From assembly GCA_024760505.1 (NCBI GenBank), contig CP058931.1:3234001-3298000 (forward strand): a stretch of DNA of 64,000 nt, read 5' to 3'. This DNA is from Nitrospira sp. Its GTDB lineage: Bacteria > Nitrospirota > Nitrospiria > Nitrospirales > UBA8639. A program made the position numbers and the translations under genes. Shown in pieces: positions 54,061 through 60,824 of the stretch. Numbering within the stretch: the stretch's first letter is position 1; every line of letters starts with the position of its first letter. Below the pieces are notes generated by a model. The model ran no database searches. It saw only the letters and a list, made by a program, of their open reading frames with translations, and was not told where the DNA came from.

Positions 54061-55299
54061 ATGCTGCGTGAACTTCCCATATTAGAAGCTCCAAAGTTAT
54101 TTGGCAGCCAGGATTACCGGGATGTGTTGAAGCGGGAAATGGATGCAGGGAAAATTCCGTTGAGCTTAGGGAAAGAATGTCCGGTCAAATGTGCATTTTG
54201 TTATGAATTAGACCATTCCTACCGAGAGACGCTGGACCCACCCAAAACCTCCCAGGAAGACTGGGAGTTTATGTTGAATTATATTAACTCCAAGCCAACA
54301 GATCCTCTTCAGTTCTGGTGCCTGGGCGGTAATGAATACATGGAATGGACCGATTTATTTCTTCATCCAAAAGCCATGGAATGGATCGAAGATTTTTTGA
54401 AATTTACCGATAAAAGCATTCAATTTTTCACAGTTGGTTTTGTCCATGTTCCCAAGATTCATCGGTTGGTCGAGCAATATCCCGGGAGAATAAATTTTGA
54501 GTTATCCGTCATTACCCTTGGGGAGTATCGACAAAAACTGATGCCGCATGCTCCATCTGTTAAACATCTGATGAAGGTTTTGGATGGCCCTGCAGTTTCC
54601 TCTGCAAATTTTTATGCCTTTGATGAAAACACGATGTCTGCAGATGCGAAAACGATTTCCCGAATCAATTCTAGGTGTGTACTGTGGATGGGATGTTTGA
54701 CGCCGGTGGGCGGAATTCAAGAGGCAACAAGTCGGGTGATGAGGCAAGGTCGAAAATATCTTGCTGTTGAGGCGGAAAAGATATACGATGCCGGCCTTCC
54801 AAATTTTACGACCATTCATACTGAAGCCTATGTGACGGCTTTTTTGAACCGAAAGCGAATTCTTAGTCTATTTGACTCTTTGGAATTAGAAAAACGGGAT
54901 TCGGTGGTCATGGCGGGAAGTGTGTATCGGATATTGTCTATGTTCAGGAAAAATCGAGCAAGGTTTCTCCATGTTCCGAATGCCACCCTTGGAGGAGATT
55001 CTGATTGCACGGTTCTGTTGACGTTGAATGACATTGCCAAACGGCTGACAAAAGAAAAATATATTTATGTCCCTCAATGTATTGTAGAGTCCGGAAGAGG
55101 TCCGAATCGCGATATTGCCGGGGTTCATGTTGACGACTTTGTAGGTAAGACCGGAGTGAAGGTCAGGATTTTGCCAAAAATTAGCACGAAGTTTGCCAAT
55201 AATCGATTGTATCGAAATGGGTCCCTACAAAACTATGTGGAGGACTATGTTCGCAATCCCTTGGCACGTTCTTATGAAGCGATCCCGATTATAGCGTAA
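54061..55299 (+). CDS. Radical SAM protein with DUF512-like C-terminal region
   Basis: A 412-residue protein from the ATG at 54061 (a TTG at 54055 is possible). It has a canonical CX3CX2C cluster motif, C40, C44 and C47 in KECPVKCAFCYEL, with LGGNEYMEWTDL and SANFYAFDENTM in the radical SAM barrel. The C-terminal half resembles DUF512: SVVMAGSVYRIL, HVPNATLGGDSDCTVLLTLNDIA. It lacks the long B12 domain of the two neighbouring proteins. Co-orientation with them suggests a shared pathway, though a minus-strand gene lies between. Substrate unknown. Confidence 0.75.
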   Translation: MLRELPILEAPKLFGSQDYRDVLKREMDAGKIPLSLGKECPVKCAFCYELDHSYRETLDPPKTSQEDWEFMLNYINSKPTDPLQFWCLGGNEYMEWTDLFLHPKAMEWIEDFLKFTDKSIQFFTVGFVHVPKIHRLVEQYPGRINFELSVITLGEYRQKLMPHAPSVKHLMKVLDGPAVSSANFYAFDENTMSADAKTISRINSRCVLWMGCLTPVGGIQEATSRVMRQGRKYLAVEAEKIYDAGLPNFTTIHTEAYVTAFLNRKRILSLFDSLELEKRDSVVMAGSVYRILSMFRKNRARFLHVPNATLGGDSDCTVLLTLNDIAKRLTKEKYIYVPQCIVESGRGPNRDIAGVHVDDFVGKTGVKVRILPKISTKFANNRLYRNGSLQNYVEDYVRNPLARSYEAIPIIA

Positions 55300-55386
55300 G
55301 TTGTTGGAATATTTCATAAAAGGAATTGATGGGAAGGTAGGTGATCAAGACCTACCGAACCAATCAAGAGTTTGGAGGTTATGCTG

Positions 55387-55599
55387 GTGAAAACCGTAAG
55401 AGGCCTGATCTTTTTTTTGTTGTTAGTGGGGGCTATAGGATGTTCCGGAAATTTGGAAAGCCAAGAGACATTCAGTCAACAAAAAAAAGAAAACGATTCG
55501 TTAATGTGTGAAAAGATAACTGATGGGAGAATGGGGGGGAGAGGAGTTCCTGGCTGGCAAAGAGCTTATGAGGAATGCATGGTTACGGGAGGTCAGTAA
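55387..55599 (+). CDS. Small putative lipoprotein
   Basis: About 70 residues from GTG 55387, spaced 8 bases from GGAGG; the ATG at 55381 is too close to it. The signal (RGLIFFLLLVGAIGC) ends in a lipobox, giving a short mature chain with two further Cys and a GGRGVPGWQRAYEEC ending. Function unknown; it follows the third radical SAM gene and may belong to the same unit. Confidence 0.6.
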   Translation: MKTVRGLIFFLLLVGAIGCSGNLESQETFSQQKKENDSLMCEKITDGRMGGRGVPGWQRAYEECMVTGGQ

Positions 55600-55703
55600 A
55601 ATTTCCCTATATCTTATTATGATGTAATGCCCTGTATGGTTTTGTGGTTTTGAGATTCGCCTAACATGTAATTAATCCCACCTGAAATGTTTTCAAGTTA
55701 ATT

Positions 55704-56636
55704 ATGGATTCTTCTAAAAACTGGCTTCAATTTTATCAGGTTGATGTGTTTACAAGTGAGCCTTTTGGCGGCAATCCTTTGGCAGTGTTTCCGTCCGCAG
55801 GAGAGCTTAGCGAGCGGGAGTTTCAACAAATTGCGCGTGAAATGAATTTGTCTGAAACGGTGTTTGTCCTCCCGGCCACCGATCCCAAGGCTGCCGCCAA
55901 GGTGAGAATCTTTACCCCTCTTCAAGAAATTCCGTTTGCGGGCCATCCCATTTTGGGAACATTTTATGTTCTTGGGACACTGAAGCATCTTGCCTTGCAG
56001 GAGCCCGTGACGAAAATTTTTTATGAATGCACTCTAGGCCTGTATGCGCTTGACCTTATTGTCCTGAAGGGCCATATTGAGCAGGTCATTATGTCCCAAC
56101 CCTCTCCGCAATTTATAGATGTCATCACACAGGCGGAAGCTATTTATGATATTGCTAAGGCGTTGGGAATTCACAGATCGCTCATTGCCGATAACCTTTT
56201 TCCTGTTGAATTGGTATCGACAGGATTGCCGGTACTAATTGTGCCCATTCGAAGCCTGACAGCTGCAAAATCCATGGAGGTTGATCATTCTGAAGTTTTG
56301 GAGATTTGTGCTCGATTTGGGGCTAATGGAATTATGATCTTTACAACCATGACAGTGGAGGAAAGCGCCACTGTTCACACGAGAATGTTTGCCGATCCCA
56401 TTGGTATTTCGGAGGACCCTGCAACAGGCAGCGCAAGTGGTGCCCTTGGTGCCTATTTAGTCAAGAATGGAGTCGTAGAAGTTGGTCCGACCACTGAAGT
56501 GGTTATGGAGCAAGGGTATGAAATTGACCGGCCGTCCCGTATTTTGGTGCAGATTTTCTCTGATGATGATGTGATTAAAGAAATTAAAGTAGGAGGCCAG
56601 GTGGTGATGGTGGCGGAAGGAAAGATGGTCTACTAG
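55704..56636 (+). CDS. PhzF-family isomerase
   Basis: A 310-residue PhzF/YddE-type protein: QVDVFTSEPFGGNPLAVF at the N-terminus, MNLSETVFVLP with the conserved Glu, FAGHPILGT, and DPATGSASGALGAYLV near the end. The fold is two diaminopimelate-epimerase-like halves; actual substrates outside phenazine synthesis are mostly unknown. The stop TAG uses the last bases before an IS630 insertion, and the same stop would be present without it, so the gene is intact. Confidence 0.88.
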   Translation: MDSSKNWLQFYQVDVFTSEPFGGNPLAVFPSAGELSEREFQQIAREMNLSETVFVLPATDPKAAAKVRIFTPLQEIPFAGHPILGTFYVLGTLKHLALQEPVTKIFYECTLGLYALDLIVLKGHIEQVIMSQPSPQFIDVITQAEAIYDIAKALGIHRSLIADNLFPVELVSTGLPVLIVPIRSLTAAKSMEVDHSEVLEICARFGANGIMIFTTMTVEESATVHTRMFADPIGISEDPATGSASGALGAYLVKNGVVEVGPTTEVVMEQGYEIDRPSRILVQIFSDDDVIKEIKVGGQVVMVAEGKMVY

Positions 56637-57688
56637 TGGATCGTAACAATTGATTCGGGAGTAATTCGTCCTGACGCATCGACGTACTTCCACTTCACTG
56701 GCTTAGGCTGCTTGTTGTACCGTCTGATGTATCGCATGAGCTTTCTTTTGAGATCGGCTACGGACGTGAACACGCCACGGGCGATCACGTCACGCTCAAT
56801 CTTGGCGAACCACAACTCGACCTGGTTGAGCCAGGACGAGTAGGTCGGGGTAAAGTGCAAATGAACATTCGGATGCTCTGCCAGGAACTCTTCGACGCGT
56901 GCGGTCTTATGCGCCGAGAGATTGTCGGCGATGACATGAATCTCCTTGCCGGCGGATTGATTGGTCACAATGTCGGTCAGAAAGGCGACGAACTCAGCCG
57001 AGGTGTGGCGCTCAGCCGTCTTGCCCAACACTTCGCCCGTCTTCGTATTGAACGCCGCATACAGCGACAGCGTGCCGTGGCGGAAGTACTCAAAGCCGTG
57101 ACGCTCGGCGCGACCCGGTGACAGCGGCAGCACCGGATCCTTGCGATCGAGCGCCTGGATCGCCGTTTTCTCGTCTACGCAAAACACTGCCGCGTGTTGC
57201 GGCGGGTTCAGGTACAGACCGATCACATCGGCGGCCTTGGTCTCGAAATCCGGATCGTTCGAAGCAAGGTACCCCTGCAGACGATGTGGCTTGAGGCCAT
57301 GCTTGGCCCAGATCCGGGCAATCGTCATGTGCGAGAGGGCGCAGCCCATCTCGGCCGCCAACTTGCGCGAGGACCAGTGCGTCGAGCCGTCGACTGGCTT
57401 GCGCTTGGTCGTCCATGCCAGCACGCGGGCTTCGAGACGCTCGGTGACCTTGTATCGTCGGCGCCCAGCATAGCGGGCGAACAGTCCAGCCAACCGATCG
57501 GCCTTGAACCGCTGGCACCAGCGACTGATGTAGCTGTCGCTGCAATCCAACTTGGTGCGAATCTCGGCCCAGGTGAGGCCCTCGGCCACCAACAGGATCA
57601 AGCGGGCGTGCCGCGCCCTGTCGGCCCGAACGTTCCTCGCACTGCTTTGCCGTTGTAATTCCATGCGTTCGCTCTTAGTCAGTTTCAC
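56633..57688 (-). CDS. IS630-family transposase
   Basis: A 351-residue transposase. The N-terminal helix-turn-helix (TWAEIRTKLDCSDSYISRW) binds the ends; the DDE domain shows FCVDEKTAI, VIADNLSAHKT and WLNQVELWFAKIE. Its reading frame is complete, with a coding GC content visibly higher than the surrounding chromosome, so transfer is recent. It sits entirely within the element at 56636-57741, apart from its stop. Confidence 0.95.
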   Translation of the reverse strand: MKLTKSERMELQRQSSARNVRADRARHARLILLVAEGLTWAEIRTKLDCSDSYISRWCQRFKADRLAGLFARYAGRRRYKVTERLEARVLAWTTKRKPVDGSTHWSSRKLAAEMGCALSHMTIARIWAKHGLKPHRLQGYLASNDPDFETKAADVIGLYLNPPQHAAVFCVDEKTAIQALDRKDPVLPLSPGRAERHGFEYFRHGTLSLYAAFNTKTGEVLGKTAERHTSAEFVAFLTDIVTNQSAGKEIHVIADNLSAHKTARVEEFLAEHPNVHLHFTPTYSSWLNQVELWFAKIERDVIARGVFTSVADLKRKLMRYIRRYNKQPKPVKWKYVDASGRITPESIVTIH

Positions 57689-57741
57689 GATGCCACCTCC
57701 AAAGGTGCCATAATACTACCATTTCATGCGTTACAGTCCAC
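56636..57741 (-). mobile_element. Complete IS630-family insertion sequence
   Basis: A 1106-bp element bounded by imperfect terminal inverted repeats GTGGATCGTAAC (left) and GTGGACTGTAAC (right, read inward), flanked by a TA duplication at 56634-56635 and 57742-57743, as expected for IS630/Tc1 elements. It contains one intact transposase gene on the minus strand. Confidence 0.92.
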
Positions 57742-57829
57742 TAGTCTATAAATTTATTCCTCACCTGCTCTGCGTTCGTGATGGAAGGTTTTCTGAATGG
57801 GAATGGAAGGGTAATTTTTCTGAAGATGC

Positions 57830-58387
57830 CTATTTGGTGAGTTCTCCAGCTATGTGCCCCATTTCAGGTAGAATAAGTTTCTCCATAGCTAGGCGGACAG
57901 CCCCCTGAGACCCTGGAATAGAAAAAACCACCAGTTTCCCGTAGGTGCCCGCGGTGGCCCGACTCAACATGGCAGACGATCCAATATCCTGATAGCTCAA
58001 ATACCGAAAAAGCTCCCCAAATCCATTAAGTCGTTTTTCCAATAAATCCTCAACGGCTTCAAATGTGGAGTCTCGCCGGGAAATACCTGTCCCGCCATTG
58101 ATAATGATGACCTGAAGCGCCTCCTTACCGCTGGCTTGGAGGAGGAGGGCTTTGATATCGGCCGGTTCATCTTTAATGATTCGGTACTCTGAGATGGAGT
58201 GTCCCTGCTCCTTTAAAAGATGGCAGATTAGTTTTCCACTGGTATCGGTATCTGGCGTTCGGGTATCACTACATGTGAGCACCATGCAGACCAAAGAGGA
58301 TGCCTTCTGTGCTTTGTGTGTGAGATGAGACGGTTGAGAATGGTCGGTATGTGATCCATGCCCTTCATGATGTTGATGTTCATCCAT
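57830..58387 (-). CDS. MoaB/MogA-family protein with His-rich N-terminus
   Basis: About 185 residues from the ATG at 58387. The first 24 residues are unusually His-rich (HQHHEGHGSHTDH, then HLTH), likely metal-binding. The rest is a MoaB/MogA fold: MVLTCSDTRTPDTDTSG, IINGGTGISRRDSTFEAVE, and VFSIPGSQGAV. MogA adenylates molybdopterin; MoaB may do likewise. An added His stretch suggests binding of Mo, Cu, Zn or Ni near the active site. It lies 26 bases downstream of a ferredoxin gene. Confidence 0.85.
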   Translation of the reverse strand: MDEHQHHEGHGSHTDHSQPSHLTHKAQKASSLVCMVLTCSDTRTPDTDTSGKLICHLLKEQGHSISEYRIIKDEPADIKALLLQASGKEALQVIIINGGTGISRRDSTFEAVEDLLEKRLNGFGELFRYLSYQDIGSSAMLSRATAGTYGKLVVFSIPGSQGAVRLAMEKLILPEMGHIAGELTK

Positions 58388-58413
58388 ACTTAATAATAGG
58401 CAAAAGCTGGCAA

Positions 58414-58740
58414 TTAAGACCAAACGGAATCCGGCTTGAGCTGGGCAGCAGGCTCTCCTTTTTTGATGTGCTCATCCAAGATTACCGCCACATCGGAGTC
58501 TTTGACCTGAGAGTACCAGGTTCCTGTTGGATAGACGACAACGTTAGGGCCACTTTCGCAGGGCCCGAGGCAAGTTGTCCCAGTGACTAATACCTCGCCA
58601 GGTTGAACGCCACGTTCAATCAAGCCCATATTGAGTGCCATTAATAAATTTTGAGCACCCGCAGCTCCACAAGAAGGCTTGGGATGTCCAGGAGGACGGG
58701 AATTCGTGCATACCAGAATATGATACTTCGGTTTTGGCAT
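58414..58740 (-). CDS. Thioredoxin-fold [2Fe-2S] ferredoxin
   Basis: A 108-residue protein with Cys at CTNSRPPGHPKPSCG near residue 11 and 24, and CLGPCE near residue 57-61. These four Cys in the pattern C-x12-C-x(n)-C-x3-C match thioredoxin-like [2Fe-2S] ferredoxins (Shethna/NuoE-like). It probably carries electrons or acts as an iron-sulfur donor. AGGAG site upstream. It precedes the moaB-like gene. Confidence 0.87.
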   Translation of the reverse strand: MPKPKYHILVCTNSRPPGHPKPSCGAAGAQNLLMALNMGLIERGVQPGEVLVTGTTCLGPCESGPNVVVYPTGTWYSQVKDSDVAVILDEHIKKGEPAAQLKPDSVWS

Positions 58741-58805
58741 AGATACTCCTTCTCAACGAATAGGTAAAAGAGAGAAAAATTCAATCGAAAAATTGAACGA
58801 AAGGC

Positions 58806-59249
58806 TCATTGAGAGCGAAACAGATTCCACATGTCCACGCATTCATCCGGTAACTTCCAATGCTTAACTCCCGCAAGAATCCAATCTAAATAATGATCTT
58901 TGGCTTTAAACTTTCCAATGCTTTGGGCGACGTGCGTGCTTACGAACTCTTTTTCTCCTTCCTGAGTGAACACATGGACCTCAACATGACGAAATGCTCC
59001 TTCTGGAAGATCGCCCTCGAACTTGTCCATTTCTTGGACATCCTCCTGGGTGAGCTCAAAAACCCCTCCCCACACTCGCTCGCCAGCAGAAGGGGCAATG
59101 GTGGCTAATCCACAGCGCCATTGGTTGGACCACCGCCCAAATTTGATGGTGTGGTCTGGCAGGTATGCCATAAATAAAAATTGTGCTTCAGGAGCACGTC
59201 GTTTGAGCTGTGTGGGATTCAAATTGTCCGCATAAATGAAAAATCGCAT
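58806..59249 (-). CDS. Gamma-glutamylcyclotransferase-like protein
   Basis: A 147-residue GGCT/AIG2-like fold: FIYADNLNPTQLKRRAP replaces the usual YGSNL loop, WGGVFELTQEDVQEMDKFEG holds the conserved Glu. Typical members cyclise gamma-glutamyl peptides to 5-oxoproline. The variant YADNLN loop could change specificity. It ends 65 bases before the ferredoxin gene. Confidence 0.78.
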   Translation of the reverse strand: MRFFIYADNLNPTQLKRRAPEAQFLFMAYLPDHTIKFGRWSNQWRCGLATIAPSAGERVWGGVFELTQEDVQEMDKFEGDLPEGAFRHVEVHVFTQEGEKEFVSTHVAQSIGKFKAKDHYLDWILAGVKHWKLPDECVDMWNLFRSQ

Positions 59250-59483
59250 GGGTTAAGTCCTGTCTGTTTATGGGAAAGGTAGTATTACCATACTGCCTTC
59301 GAGAACTGTCAAGGACTGATTCTCTGTATCCTAAAGGTAGGAGCTTATTTTTGTAAGGTTAGGAAGGATCGAGGAAAGGTTATGCCCTGGCCCCAAACTC
59401 CAAGTCAAGGGATGGGGAATGGGACTTAGATCAAGACTAAAAACCAAAGAACATCAAGGTAGAGCTAAAGTGGGCTCTGGAAC
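59250..59483. other. Short intergenic region, nothing recognised
   Basis: Between the GGCT-like gene and the end of the aspartic protease gene; no feature seen. Confidence 0.4.
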
Positions 59484-60032
59484 CTACGTCCTTGGCGAGA
59501 GATGTAATTGTTTGTTGGAATGGTCCAGACGAACAAGAAAACGATCAAAGAAACTGAGTCCGAGTAGGCCATCGATCCCGTCTGGAAGGTTCGGTATGGT
59601 ATGTATGACCACTTGGACATCATCTCTGCCTGTATTTCCCACACGAATTCTTCGTGCGACGCCTAGCTCGGCTTGAACCCTTCCCCCGACAGTAAGGAGG
59701 TTAATTGGCGAATTGGCCGTATCTGAACGAATTCCCGCATCAAATGCAAAATCTTCTGAAATGGTTGTAAATGTTGCCCCCGTATCAACTATGAGTCTGG
59801 CTTCATGGAAATCATTCACCTCCACGTTAGCTATCCAAACACCTCCTAAATGTTCAAGGGAAATGACAGAATCCTCGGCTACAGCTGTAATTTGGTCTGA
59901 TTTAGGAGGAAGCGAGCGAGAGGGAAGAAGAGATTGGTCTAAAGGTAATCGACTGAGAATAGCCTGCCCACCCACCACTGTACCGATCGCTATTACCATA
60001 AAGGTGATAAAAAGTCTGTTGTCAGTCCCCAA
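59484..60032 (-). CDS. Retropepsin-like aspartic protease, membrane-anchored
   Basis: A 182-residue protein with a TTG start (GAGGA site 9 bases upstream) and an N-terminal hydrophobic helix (residues about 8-25). One catalytic motif, IVDTGATFTT (D83), and a C-terminal GIDGLLGLSFFDRFLVRLD mark a clan AA single-domain protease, which acts as a dimer. The active site would lie on the periplasmic side. Substrate unknown. Confidence 0.85.
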   Translation of the reverse strand: MGTDNRLFITFMVIAIGTVVGGQAILSRLPLDQSLLPSRSLPPKSDQITAVAEDSVISLEHLGGVWIANVEVNDFHEARLIVDTGATFTTISEDFAFDAGIRSDTANSPINLLTVGGRVQAELGVARRIRVGNTGRDDVQVVIHTIPNLPDGIDGLLGLSFFDRFLVRLDHSNKQLHLSPRT

Positions 60033-60273
60033 TGCGCAAATTCCTCGATCAAGGAGTAGATTTAAACGATTATATCCTCAGGATGGGCCCCTGTAGGCTT
60101 TTCGGTTGCGACCGAGCAAGCCTTGAAGACTGAGTTGAACATTAGAAATGATATTAGTTTTTCTTGGTGGGGTGTCTGTGAATTTTATTGATTTTATTAC
60201 CGTTGGCAGGATTTTCATCAAAGCTAAGCGATGCAAGGCAATGCTGTAGTTGTTGTATGCTCAGAAATTCTTT

Positions 60274-60292
60274 ATTGCAATTTAGTTGCAAT
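60274..60292 (+). promoter_or_regulatory. Palindromic operator ATTGCAA-N5-TTGCAAT
   Basis: A perfect 7-5-7 inverted repeat 5 bases upstream of the -35 element. It resembles a degenerate Fur-type box and would suit a dimeric metal-dependent regulator. The regulator itself is not in the window. Confidence 0.55.
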
Positions 60293-60297
60293 TAATG

Positions 60298-60326
60298 TTG
60301 ACACACCTAAAGGCCTTTGGTATTTT
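60298..60326 (+). promoter_or_regulatory. Sigma-70 promoter TTGACA-17-TATTTT
   Basis: Near-consensus -35 TTGACA and -10 TATTTT with exact 17-base spacing, directly following the palindrome. It would start transcription near 60333, which supports ATG 60359 as the start of the first downstream gene. Confidence 0.7.
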
Positions 60327-60358
60327 TGGCCGCAAGGCTTTTCTTGGCAAAAAAATTG

Positions 60359-60694
60359 ATGATCCGAAAACCGCCCTCTCTTATCTCTCGATGTAATATC
60401 AGCTTGGCTCTAGCGCTTGCTTTGGTATTGTTGAGTTCAATACCGTTTGTTCAGGCCTTAGAAATCCATCATGTCTTTGCTGAGGTGGATTATGATGGGC
60501 ATCAACATTCTGATGATGATTTGTGCCAATGGGTACAGCACCATACTTCCAATTCTCTAGTTTGGGATGCCTCGGGTTTATCTCATTGGTCTGTTGTTGC
60601 CGGCTTCCTTTCCTTTGATCGAAAAGAGACGTATGCGTCTCTGACCTTTCCTCTCGGCAACCCTCGCGGTCCTCCAGTTTCCTCTTTCTCCTAA
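60359..60694 (+). CDS. Small exported His-rich protein
   Basis: About 111 residues from the ATG at 60359. Signal peptide with LALALALVLLSSIPFVQA, then a short His/Asp-rich segment (EIHHVFAEVDYDGHQHSDDD, followed by LCQWVQHHT) and a Ser-rich tail. The cluster of His, Asp and Cys suggests metal binding. The gene is placed immediately before a TonB-dependent receptor and behind a strong promoter, so the two are likely one unit. Confidence 0.65.
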   Translation: MIRKPPSLISRCNISLALALALVLLSSIPFVQALEIHHVFAEVDYDGHQHSDDDLCQWVQHHTSNSLVWDASGLSHWSVVAGFLSFDRKETYASLTFPLGNPRGPPVSSFS

Positions 60695-60824
60695 TTTTCT
60701 TTTTTTACAACTGTCTTTCACCCTCGAGTCAGCCTTGCGCAGCCTTCCAAAGCGGAAGGGTGCTTGTGAATGACGCAAGGGGAGACATGCGGCTAATCGC
60801 TTGTTAGATGCTGGAGGTTTCTGG

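Larger units (their letters stand above)
60033..60358. other. Control region of the TonB receptor unit
   Basis: No gene. It contains the palindrome and promoter listed separately. Confidence 0.6.

Noticed and set aside
55336..55356. Hairpin GGTAGGT-loop-ACCTACC before the small lipoprotein gene
   Set aside because: A 7-bp stem without a following T-run; too weak to call a terminator or a riboswitch.
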